Of a stretch of DNA of 64,000 nt, positions 25,942 through 38,500 are shown one piece after another (the first letter of the stretch is position 1; each line of letters begins with the position of its first letter). The DNA is from Lacrimispora sinapis (GTDB lineage Bacteria > Bacillota > Clostridia > Lachnospirales > Lachnospiraceae). The stretch covers positions 434,001-498,000 of the forward strand of contig NZ_CP141832.1 in assembly GCF_043633585.1 (NCBI RefSeq). The letters are read 5' to 3'. Under the pieces are notes generated by a model, which was not told the origin of the DNA, did not search any database, and worked only from the letters and a program-made list of their open reading frames with translations. A program made the position numbers and the translations under genes.

Positions 25942-26397
25942 TTGGCGAAGAAAGCCAATGAACTGGCACATACGAAATGGATGTGCAAATATCATATCGT
26001 CTTCACACCTAAGTATAGACGAAAAGTAATTTATAATCAATACAAGGAAGATTTGAGAGATGTTTTGAAGCAACTATGCAATTATAAGGGAGTACAAATC
26101 TTAGAAGGCCATATAATGCCAGATCATGTACATATGCTGGTAAGTATTCCGCCTAAAATTAGCATATCTAGCTTTATGGGTTATCTGAAAGGAAAATCCG
26201 CCCTTATGATGTTTGATCGCCATGCAAACCTAAAGTATAAATTCGGAAACCGACATTTTTGGTCGGAAGGATACTACGTAAGCACGGTAGGACTAAATGA
26301 GGACACCATCCGAAAATATATAAAGGAGCAGGAGAAAGCGGATATTTTACAAGATAAACTAAGTGTAAAAGAATACGAGGACCCTTTTAAGGGTTAG
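25942..26397 (+). CDS. tnpA: IS200/IS605-family transposase TnpA, 151 aa (unit B)
   Basis: Same intact Y1 transposase as at 6780-7235, with TTG start, HVH motif and catalytic Tyr segment. Two intact copies 19 kb apart would offer homologous sequence for recombination, but the duplication joint does not fall in them. Confidence 0.92.
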   Translation: MAKKANELAHTKWMCKYHIVFTPKYRRKVIYNQYKEDLRDVLKQLCNYKGVQILEGHIMPDHVHMLVSIPPKISISSFMGYLKGKSALMMFDRHANLKYKFGNRHFWSEGYYVSTVGLNEDTIRKYIKEQEKADILQDKLSVKEYEDPFKG

Positions 26398-26538
26398 TCG
26401 GTATTACAAAGGCCCCTTCAGGGGTGGCAACGAGTCAAAAGCATAGTGGCTTGAACGAAGTGAAAGCCAGCGCCTTGAGACGCTGGCCTAGTATCAAAGG
26501 GTTATACCCTTTTCACAAGCCACCCGTTTTACGGGTGG
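26381..26538 (+). other. Structured right end of IS200 (unit B)
   Basis: Same hairpin series as 7219-7376, ending in the CCACCCG/CGGGTGG subterminal hairpin. Confidence 0.5.
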
Positions 26539-26564
26539 TCTTGACTGCAATTAAGAGGAAAAAA

Positions 26565-29500
26565 ATGAAAAATATTTTACAGAGACTTGAAATAAAGAGA
26601 AAAACAGCTGGACTTATGGCTTTAATCTTAACAACAATGGCGTTTTTACCATATATTCCTGAGAACATAGTTTCATTTGCAGATTATGCGCAAATCATTG
26701 AACCAGCAGCATGGGTATCCTGGGATTCTAGTGTTTATGGAGCAGAAGCAAGTTCTAGGGGTTACACGCCTACTGGACTTATGTATGAAACTAAATGGAT
26801 CAATTTAAAGGATAATGCAGGTTATGTATTTCCAGCAGGAGCTAAGCAATATCTGGTTGAAAATAAGCAAAATAGTAATGGCGCCTTTAGCGAGTTTGAC
26901 AAAACCTTTCTATATTGTGTACAAGGTCATACAGAGAATGCCATGATATACCTTGGAAGCCAGGCATTTCTTGATAATTACTGGACCGCAGATAAAAGGC
27001 CACCATTATTTCCAAAAAAAATAGGAGATGAAAAAAGAGAAAAATTCAATTTTTTAATGAATGTATATGCTACCCACATGGGAAGCAATGACAGCATAGA
27101 AGCCTGTAATGATGCTAATGCTGGGACTTCCCAATACATTATTGCATCTATTATTAACTGGATTGCGGCAGATGAATGTGGCTTTACTGGTGACTGGGAA
27201 CATGATATAAGTGCGTTCCGTGAAAGTGACAATTATAAGGCCGTGTTAATGCAGTTAAATCCCAATGCAGTCGGGGACCGCTCCATTTATAATCAGCTCT
27301 CCAATACGCAAGTGGCGCCAGAGTATGCAGCAAGAGGCTGTAAGAACTGGGCTGAGTGGACCTTTGGTAATGTATGGGATGCAGCTACTATTACTAAGGA
27401 CTTTGAAGAAGATTCCGGTGAAACCGTTTACTTTGCTAAAATGGATCATCCTACGGATGCTTATACCATTACCATTCCATATCCTAATGATGTTGTAAAA
27501 GGTTATTATCAGAGACTATCTGCAAAAGACCTTTTTGGGGACTGGACCTACAGTGGACCAACGGACGCAGGTCTTGTATTTACTTCCCTATCTGGTGATG
27601 TACCTGATAATGGGCAAGGAATTGGAACTCTTTATTGGGCAAATCAAAGTCAGGTAGGTGCTACCTTAGCAAAAGATATCGGTTCGGCCCAACTTGCAAC
27701 TTTTAAGTTTTATACAAGAAATCCTAATAGTAAAGATGGAAGTTATGCTTTTGATATTTCTCAGACATACTTTGCAGCCAAGATGGATAAAGACTTAGAG
27801 GTCCATGTGCGTATTGGATCTGGAGGATCAGGAAAAGTACAGCGTTTTAAACATACAGAAGGATTTGGTGCCAGTTATAACGTGGGTATTCTGAAGTTTG
27901 ATTCTGAAACAGGAAAGCCCTTGGCCGGTTCTCATTGGGATATCTTAGAAAAATTCGATGATTCCCAGCTTGACAGCACCGATCTGGATTTAGAGAGTCC
28001 AGGAGATTACTCTTCCAATACTGGCTCATTAACCGGCGCATCATGGGAAGAAGATGAAGGAAGCGATGAAGATCGAATTTCTACAAACTACAGTGGAGAC
28101 ATGGGATTAAACGATTCCGAATCGAACTTATATAACCAGGCCAATTCCTCCAGTTCCCAGTTTGAACGATGGACAGACCCGGAAAATGATCCCTGCAACG
28201 CTGATGAACATATTACAGATGAAAACGGAGAACTCCATTACGTTGACTCCCAGGGAAATATTCATCGTAAAGTCGCTCATTCCGATGCAAGAAGCTATAC
28301 CTATGAAAAGGGCTATTGCAGTGGCCATCCGGCCCCTGTCGTAGAGTATGAAGAAGTCCCGGAGCCGGAATATGACGAAGAAACCGGAGAGCAGACCAAT
28401 GAGGATGAGATCGAAGCGGTAGAAGAATATAACCAGCAGCTTCATGACAGTGCATGGGCCGAGTGGCTGGCCGGGGTGGAAGAGTGTGAGCGGTTAGTGG
28501 AAGAAGGTGGTTTCTTTCATGCCATTGATCCAACTGGAAAGACCCAAAAGGAAGCCTTGGAAAAGGACCGGGATCAGTTCTACAAAGACTTCATTTCCTT
28601 AACCTATGAATACTCTGCAAAGGAAACGACCCCAGCACCTGGCTATTCTCTTCACGGAAGTCATCCGGATGATATTCCTCTGGAATGGCGAACTGTATCA
28701 TCAAGTGAATTTAAGAGCTATCAGTCTTCCGGCATGGATCACACCGGGAGTTCGGAAGATGGACCGGACATGGAAGCGGACTCTATATCTTCTGGTACAC
28801 CTCTCGAACAGCAATCAACCCCAATCTCCAAACAGCAGTTTCTTATGGGATTTGGTGCATTGGATCAAGTAACTCCAAATGATCAGAAAGAAGTTATTAT
28901 TTCCAGTGACAGATCAGAGGAGGAAATACCAGTAGAACATGATACCGAGGCTCCGTCTGAAGCAAATACTGAAACACAATCGGAAACCGGAGCAGAAACA
29001 CAGCCGGAGATAGAAGAGGAAACACAAAAGGAAACCGAGGCAGAAACACAGCCGGAGACAGAAGAGGAAACACAAAAGGAAACCGAAGCAGAAACTCAGT
29101 CAGAAACCAAAGGTGAGGTACCGGCAGAGACAGAGACAGAATCAGAGACCCTGGAAGAACCCAAAACTGAAATACCACCAGAAACAGTAAGTGAGAATCT
29201 ACCAGAAGCCATTTCAGAGACACAGGTTATGGAACTTCCAGAGCCTGTAAAAAAACAGAAGGCAACCCCTTCTCAGGTAGAAGTCGTCAACGGTGGAATC
29301 TCTTTTACCGGCTTTTTTGAAGGAGTCAAAAATAGCGTTCAGTTTCTGGCAAATAAGACAAAAGCACTTTTCCGCTTATCAGATGACGATGATGGGGATA
29401 GAGGCGGATCATCATCACTTTCCTCTCTTCCGGAATCTACGGAAACAAGCCGAATAAATCCCCTTGAATCATCCATCAAGGACTGGACCTTTATCGCTTA

Positions 29501-32500
29501 TGATCATCGAACAAAAGGAGAAATCCACTTTAATAAAAAAGATATGGATTTAAAGGCTGGGGAATCTGATTCTTTCAATGCTTATGGGGATAGTCAAGGT
29601 GATGGAACTTTAGAAGGAGCCGTTTACGGATTGTTTGCGGCAACCGATATTTTTCACCCGGATGGGCATTCCGGTATCCTCTTTAAAAAGGACAACCTGG
29701 TATCCATAGCAACAACTGACCGAAACGGAGATGGAAGCTTTCTGGCTATTACTCAGGCTCCTGGCTATACATTTAATTATCAAAACGGAACAATTGTAAA
29801 AACCTCTGATGGCTGGGCAAATTCTGCACCAACGAACCTTTACACTGCGATGGGAAAAGCTATTGGAAAGGAATCTGATATGGAACGTTTTAGCGGTCAC
29901 ACAGAAAGGGGAAGCAGCATTTCCCTTACGGACAGCCGGAACGAAACCTCAACAGGCTATGAAAAGCTTTCCTCCAATCAGGGAAAGGACGGAACAGGAG
30001 AAAGCAACCATTCCTATCCTATCAAGAACAACGAAGCATTAAACGGCAATTGCTGGATCGGTCAGCCTTTGATTGTCAATGCGGATGGAACCCAGTATTA
30101 CATCAAGGAACTGACTCGTTCGGAAGGCTATGAACTTTCTGTTTATGGAAAGGATGCAGCCGTCAGCAACAAGGAGGCATTTGAAGCCGGTGGAAATCCT
30201 TCGGCAGAGGGAACTGTATCTGCCGGAAGCATTGGAATCGACAGGGTAAAGCATGTTAATACCTTTACGGTAAAAAGTAATGGAACGATAAACGGATACC
30301 GGATCTATGCACAAAATATTCCGGAGGGAGCCACGTTTTATATTACCAGAAGTGAGGTTGTAGAAGATCCAAAGGGGACGCATACGGAATATGTGACCAG
30401 GGAGGAAACCGCCCTGGCAGAAGAAGCCGGAGCAAGAGTCATTATAAATGGTTCCAGCGTGGAAGCGAAAGCAGGGGATACGGTAACACTTCCCAATGGT
30501 GAAAGTGCCGTAGTAAGCCAGGTTTCTGATCCGGAGTATGATTACACTTCAGTCCGCCCGGATAATGCCCTCCGTTATACCATTCCTACCTTTGAGGATA
30601 AGAAGAATACAGAGGATCTAATGGAAGATGCCAATGAAGCACTGAAAATAGCTTCCTTTAAAGAACCGGATGAGGGTGCCCCCTGGATTTTGATTCCCCT
30701 GGAGGGAGAAACCTTTGAAGAACAGGCAAAGAGCCTCTATGAAGGAATGGAAGAAGCCGGTCTTTCCGTTTTTAACTGCTTGCGAGTGCAGGATGTCACC
30801 GATGGAAAAGCCGTGATTCGTTACTCCTACCGGGTAGGAAATTCTGTATCCTCCGGTGTTTATGATGAAGTAAACAAATTGACTTATATCAAGAAATCTC
30901 TGGACTACAAGATTAATGGAACTGAGGTTTCTGGCTATATCTATGTTCCATACACCTTGGACCAGTTAGCAGATTATAAAGAAAATGGAAACGGATTTCT
31001 TACCTTTGCAAAAGTAAGAGCAGGAGAACTTTCAAAGAAACAGGCAGTATTCCCGGAGGATCTATCTGCAATTACGATCAAAGAAAGCCCGGAACACACT
31101 TACTGGGTGTATGGCCAGGGAGAACCGCTCCGGAATAATGATGGCAGCATTAAGAAAATTATGGTGGAAGAAGAAGTTCAGGTTGCGCCAGGATATGAAC
31201 TGAAGGATGTGGACACCCCGGTAGCCGCTATATATGACGGAAAAGGCTATACCATTAATGCAGGGGGAGAGGAAGGGAATGCTTCTACTGATTATAAAAT
31301 CAAATATGAGGATACTTTTGTAGAAGGGTCCAATATCACGCCAGAGGAATATACCGGTTATTACGGAAATATTTCTGTATCTCCCAACATGTCCGGTGCC
31401 GGAACTTTTATTGAAACAGTGACCCTCCGGTATGGCTGGAACCAAATTTATTCTGACGGAGGAACTCGTAATAATAATATATCCGTTGAGGAGCGCCCCA
31501 TCCTTCAGAAAATCAAGATCACAAAGGACATCTCTGTAAAGGAGGATGGCACTTATGAAAATAACACGTATGCGAATACCGACATTGAAGATCATTACAC
31601 TGAAAATGGAGGTGGAACCGGAAATAATGCAAAGTATTTAAAGAACTTCCGGTTTAAAGCGTATTTAAAATCCAACTTAGAACGGCTTTATCGGGCCGAA
31701 GATGGAACCATTCTCTGGCAGGACCGGAATGGAAATCCGGTGGATATCAAAGCATACCGGAACACATTCCCGGAAAAGGTGCAAAAGGTCTATACAAACG
31801 TAGACCACCAGACTAATCCGCTTATAAAAGATTCCAATAAAGCAGCCATTGCCAACAAGGAACTGTACGGTTTTTCAAATGGTTTAATTAATGCAGAACA
31901 GAACAATGGATATACGGCAGTCCTGGAAAAAACGATCCAAACAATCAAAGATGAGGAAGGAAAGGAAATATCCGTCAGTCGTTACAACTATGAAAAGTTC
32001 TTTGATGCCATAAAAGTGGCCAATGAAGACCGGTGGGACCGAACAGACAATGACAGCACTTCTTTTAAGCCGTTTGCCTGGATTAAAAAACTCCTGTTTG
32101 GAACCGGTGGAGGGGAGACACAGTATCCAGCAATTCATAACAATCCAGACATGAAAAACAGTATTAACACCTCTGAAGAAGCTGAAAACAATTCCCAGCG
32201 TTCGGATCATGTCCGCCAGTTTGCCATCACCTGGTACTTGGATGATGAAGTTGCAAAGCTTGTAAAGAAGAATCCGGCTGGAGAAACCGAAGGCATCGCA
32301 GGAAGTGAAACGTATTCTGATGAAATTTATGATAAGGCGTTGTCCGAAGCAATTAAAAAGGCAGAGAATTATTTAAAACCATTCTTCAGCTATGACCTTG
32401 ATGAAATTTATTCCATTGCCTGGGACAGCGAAGCAGAGGGAGGAAAGGACAAAGATACAACGACCCTAAGCGCCGACCAGGAAGATGCAGAGGCCCGGTA

Positions 32501-35500
32501 TTGTTACGGAGTATCCGAATATCTCCCCTACGGAACCTATGTGGCCGTAGAACAGCAGCCTTTTAACAAGGATTTGGGGGATCTTTTCAATAAGCATTAC
32601 AAAACAGATGCCCCGAAAGAAATTGAACTTCCCTCCGTCTACGAGGAAGGAAAATCCGGATCAGACAAAACCCCGGAGGAGTTGGCCATTTATTACCGTT
32701 ATAACGAAATGGATACTGTTTCCCAGCTTTCTTCCAAATACCACATCCGATTTAATGAGGAATGGCCTGGAGAGAGTGCAGAGGACAAGCGAACGTATGT
32801 GATCCGGGCGCATAGCCGGTTAGGAGATTATGAGATTTTTCCTTATGGTCTGGACCTTCAGGCAATTTCCGGTTCCGCTGCTGGTGATCCTTCCGGAAAA
32901 GGACATTTTACCATCACGCAGGAAAAAAACGATCCGGGAAAAGATTATTACAATACCATGGTTGATCCGGTAGAAAACGGAGGAAATTCAAATAGCCATT
33001 ACCAGGGCGATGATGGAAATGCCGGAAAGGAAGCCCCTAACGGCACCACCTATGAAACCGATGGAGTGGAAAAAATATACCACTATGGATCAATATCAGA
33101 AGATAAGCAGATCTATGATCAGGTTGCATTTCCTGGTGAAAAAGGAGAAGTCCATAAGGATCATGTGACTGCCATGGAAGGGATGCAGACCGCTTATGAT
33201 GGCAAATATGCCTCTATGCTGGTTCCCTGGACGGTTACGGAGCCAGCGGATGAATTAACTGATACCAAACAAAATGAAAATGGTACATCAAGCTATAAAG
33301 GGTATGGTTATCGGAAATTTACAAATACCTTTTATACAAGCCGGTTAAGAATCGAAAAACTGGATTCGGAGACCGGAGAAAACATCTTACATGACGGTGC
33401 CTTGTTTGCCCTCTATGCCGCTTCCAGAGAGGATGGAGAGACGACAGACGGCCTGGTAAAGTTCTATGAGACAGATACCCGCATCAACGGCTCTAAGGAG
33501 TTTTTGACAGCCATGGGAGCGAAAAAAATCAGTAAGATTGGTGCCACATGGACGGGAATCGTTCCGGCAGGAACCCCAATCTGTGAGGAAACAAAGCAAG
33601 TGATTCTTGCCGATCAGGAAGGAAGAAGAACAGGACAGTTTGAAGCCTTCGCCACAACAAGAGATGGCCTACAGGCAAAGGAAGAGGATGAGACAAGTAC
33701 TGAAAATCAGGATCAGAACACCGGATATCTTGTGACACCCCAGCCCCTTGGAGCCGGAAGCTATGTCCTTTGTGAAATCAAGCCTCCGGCAGGCTATGTG
33801 AGAACAAAGCCGGTAGCCATTGAAGTTTATTCCGATAAAACCACCTATTATCTGGACGGAAACCGGGATAAAAGAGTAGCGGCAGCAATCTATGAGAATC
33901 AAGGTGAAAATGAAACATTAAAAGAAGATACGGCCAGGATCTATGTAGCAAATACGCCCATTCGCCTAGAGGTATCAAAAATCAAGGATTCTAATCAAAC
34001 GGTCACTTACAAAACTGATACCAGGCTGGAAGGAACGGAACTGGAATTAAAGAAAAAGTACGGGATGGAAAACCTGGAATTTGCTTACAAGAACGGAACT
34101 TATTTAGGCTATGCCTGGTACAAGGGAACCATAGAAACCCTTCAGTCCAGAAAGGATGCCGGTGAGGATGTGGAACTGGTGTACATAGACGGTGTGTTTG
34201 CCGGTTACGGTCTGATCTCCAGGCCCCTGGATACCGCCGATGATCAAAACCGTTACGTTGCCGGTGCAAAGATGACCCTTTATGATGCCATAGAGATCAA
34301 GGAAAATGGAGACAGCGGTGATTACGGATATGATGGTGTGGAAGTAACCAGGGACCGGAATAATAATGTGCAGTCCATAAAGGTAAAAAAGGGATACGCT
34401 GGAAATACCGTAGAATTTATTAAAAAAGACGATCCGGAAGAAAGCCTTGCAGGAGGAACCGGAGAAGGCACCTGGACGTACCAAACCATTGACCGGGGGG
34501 ACACAGACATTCTTTTCTATTCCCTGGCCAATCTTACGGTAATGGAAACCGGTACGGATGGAACTGTTTACGGCTATGACAGGAATGGAACTAAGGTCCA
34601 GGCAAAAAATAAGGAATCCTTATTCCTCCTAAAAGCAGGAAAACCAGTCTTTGAGCTGGCCGGTGGGGATTTAACCACTGTCCGCTACATAAAGGCAGAC
34701 AAGCGCCTAGAACTTCCTTTGGGAGCAACGCTTTATCATTTAGATGGAGAAGGAAACCGGGATGCATATGTCGATCCAACTACTGGAATGGCCTACTCTA
34801 AAGAAGGGGATAAGTTTCTGGTATGGCCGGTAAAGCTATCAAAGAATAAAACCGGAGCAATTATCGCCAGGGAAAAGATTAAAACCTACCGGATCGCTTC
34901 AATCAATGCAGACACAGATCAGGAGTATACTACCGGAACGTACCAGGGGAAAACCTTTATAAAGAGCATGAATCCAGTATTAAACGGCCACGGCTTACCG
35001 GAGTATTATCAGAAATCCAATAAAACCTATAAAAAGGGAGATCCTATTTATGACATTGATGGAGATTATGTTCGATACCGGTATGATGATCTCTTAGATG
35101 CTTTCAATAAGGCCGCTTACCGGATTAATGATAAGGCCGGAAAAGATGCCATTGGAAACGAAGAAGATACCACCGACGATCCGAAGCTCTATCATCGCCA
35201 GGGGGAAGCCAGGATAATAGAAAACTCCTGGACTACCGGAGATAAATATACAAACGATGATTTACGATTTGAGGTTACGGTTGGACAAGCAGATATGCTA
35301 AAGCGTGTAATTCCAGGAACATACATCATGGAAGAGGTAAAAGCACCTTCCGGCTATCGAAAAGGATTCCCCCAGGGAATTACCGTAGAGGAAACCAAAA
35401 AAGTACAAACCACCGGAATGGAAGATCCTAAGATCAAAGTAGAGATCACAAAGACCGATGCGGCCAGTCAGTACCGGATACCAATTATCAGTGACTACCA

Positions 35501-38500
35501 GAATGGCCTGATTGTGACAGAACCCAAAGGCTCTTACAGCTATAATCTGATCAACGGTGCACATCTGGCACTTTATAAAGCCAAAAGAGTTTCCACTACG
35601 GACATCCACACCTATCCCAAAGGTTATTACCTGGTCAAAGAAGAAAACAAACCGGCAGAGTGGACCGTAGAAAGTACGAAAAATAATGCACCGGTGCGGA
35701 TTGTAGCTGACTGGATTACCGATGGAAAAGCCAAGTACTTTGAAGGAATCCCGGCCGGAGATTACATTCTGGAGGAATCAGAAGCAGCAACCGGGTATGT
35801 AAGAACTTCTATGGAGATAACGGTAAAAGCTGCCGGGGATGTTCAGACCATCAACGTAACCAATGATCACACGAAGCTGGAGGTCTATAAGTACTTCTTA
35901 GACAACAAGGGAGTTAAGACCCTTCTGCCAAACGATCATGCGGCTGGATTGGCCATATATGAAGCCAAAACAGACCAGGATGGAAACATTTTAATGGAAG
36001 GAGGAAAGCCCCAGTATGATGAGTCAAAGAAAGTAGATCAGTGGACCACAGACGATTTAAGCCAATACACAGAGTTGACGGAAAAGAGCAAGAAGCTTGT
36101 GGACCGCATGAAAGGCTTTCTTGGCATTACCGATAATAAATCCAGTTTCCTTACCGATTTTGAAGCCGCTTACCGGGAAAAGGGAGAAGATCTTACCTAT
36201 CTTACCTGGTACACCAAAGCTGGAAAGCGGAGTGCAGAACGGACAGAAAGCAAACCAACTGGAAAGGGAGAAAGCATCACCCAGACCTGGACCACCGATA
36301 CCGGGGCGGTAATCCGAATCACCATTTACCGGAACGTGACAAACGGTGCCCTTGACCCCAATGGAAAGCTGCCACTCAACTTTGAATACCAGTTTAACTA
36401 CCAAGAGAATGAGGGAATAAAAACCTATGACACTTTACAGGGAATGCATCGTCTGGATTATCTGCCTCTGAATGCAGAAAAGGACGGGAAAAAGATCGGG
36501 GCGTATGTTCTGGTGGAAGAAAAAGTTCCGGAAGGATTTGAACCGGCTAATCCAAAAGCCATAGTCATTCACGAAACAGGAGCCATACAGCGAGTCAGCT
36601 TACAAAATGAAGAGAAGTTCATTAACGTCTTAAAGGTTGTCACAGATGGAACAAATCAGTACGCAGCCGAAGGAGCCGAACTTGCTCTATACCGGGCCGA
36701 TGAAGCAGGAAATTTAGTAAAGGATGAAGCACACCTTATAGAAACCTGGATCTCCGGAACAGACGGACGCTACACCAAAGAAGACCAGTTTAATGACAAA
36801 ATCATAGAAGGGTTTAAGGTTGGAGATTTAAAGCCTCACCGGATCAGCAAGGTTGCATATGGAACGTACTTCATCGTAGAAGTTACCCCGCCACCTTACA
36901 TGCAGAAAGCAGATCCCGTGAAGATAGAAGTGGGAGCAGAAAAGATTCCGGTTTACCGGATCACCAATATTCCTACTGTTGGAGCATTGGAAATTCATAA
37001 AAAAGCTTCTGATACCAATGAGGGATTAGAAAATGCCCGTTTTAAAGTAACCAACACAGATACGGGAACAGTCTGGTACATGACAACCGGCACTGAAGGA
37101 AACGCTGTTTTAAAAGAGCTCCCCGTTGGTGAAGTCCAGACAGATGGAACCATAACGCCTTATACCTATGTTATAGAAGAAATTTCCCCACCGGATTTTT
37201 ACCAGATTTATGAGGGAAAAAAGAAATTCCAATTTGACGGAAAAGGGAACGAAAAAGAGATACTTTATTCCTGTGAAATTGAGAATAAACCAACACAAAT
37301 ATTTTTTAAAAAGACAAACTTTGATACAGGAATGGCTATTGAAGGTGCGAAGATAGCAGTGTATGAGGCAATAGCCATTGACGGAGAATATCAAAAGAAT
37401 GGAGGAGCCATAGCAACGGTCCTTTCCGGGGAAGACGGCTTTACTCTAAAGAAAAAACTAAAAGCAAGCCAGGTCTACATCATGGAGGAGTTAAAGGCTC
37501 CGGCTGGATATGCTGTGTCAAAACCAGTGATCTTTACCGTAAATAAAGCAGGAACAGGTATCCAGAATGTATCCAATAATTTTCATGTATTAAAACTTGC
37601 CAGTGAAAACGGAGCCATTGAAGCGCTTACCGTAACCGGCCGGGTACCGGTAAAGGTATATACCATTTTAAAGGATCTGGATACCGGCTATGAATTGCCC
37701 GCCTTAATAGGAACCGGAGAAAATCAAACCGTAACCGCCATGGATGGAATTACCGAAGGTCATTTATATGAAATCACAGAGTATACCAGATATTCGGATG
37801 GAAGGTCTGAGAAATCCTTTAAGGAAACCAGGCGGATCTACTTTGACGAAAACGGAACCTACACCTTACCTTCCAGGACGTACCTGGGAACCAGAGAGAA
37901 CTTAACGGATGGGGAAGGAAACGTTCTGGCCAGCTGGGCAGTCAACGAGGAAAACCACGAGTATACGATTCTGAATCCCGTTGTGAAAGAAATACCAATA
38001 GCCAAAGTAACAAGCAGCATCGGGGCGGATTATGAAGCGGTGAAAGCAGGAAGTGTCATAAAGTACTCTATTACTTACACCAACACCTACGACCACCCGG
38101 CAGATATCCGGATCAAAGCGATCCTAACAGATGGACTGGAATATTTAAGATCTACCGATTATGGAACCGAGCAGAACGGAATTATCACATGGAATCTTAG
38201 GGATGTTGCTGCCCATGAAAGCGGTACCGTGGAAGTGGTCGCGACCATAAATGGAGAGACAGGAACACAGGCAAAAGCGTGGTTTGAAACAAAAGTAAAT
38301 GCCGTATCAAAGCGCACAGCCCTGGCAAACCCCATTGTACCGGACGGATCTATTACCATTGTAAACAAGCTGACCGGTACCGGAATACCCGGTAGTACGG
38401 GGCACTCTGAAAGTCAAACCGATTCCTTTAAATACCATGTGAAGCTTACCGATCAGAATGGAGTTGTTTTAACTGGATACCAGGCATTTGGAGGCTCCGT

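Larger units (their letters stand above)
25839..26545 (+). mobile_element. IS200/IS605-family element (copy in unit B)
   Basis: Identical to the element at 6677-7383 and in the same position relative to the flanking genes. It was therefore copied with the unit (or by the assembler), not by a second transposition. Confidence 0.85.
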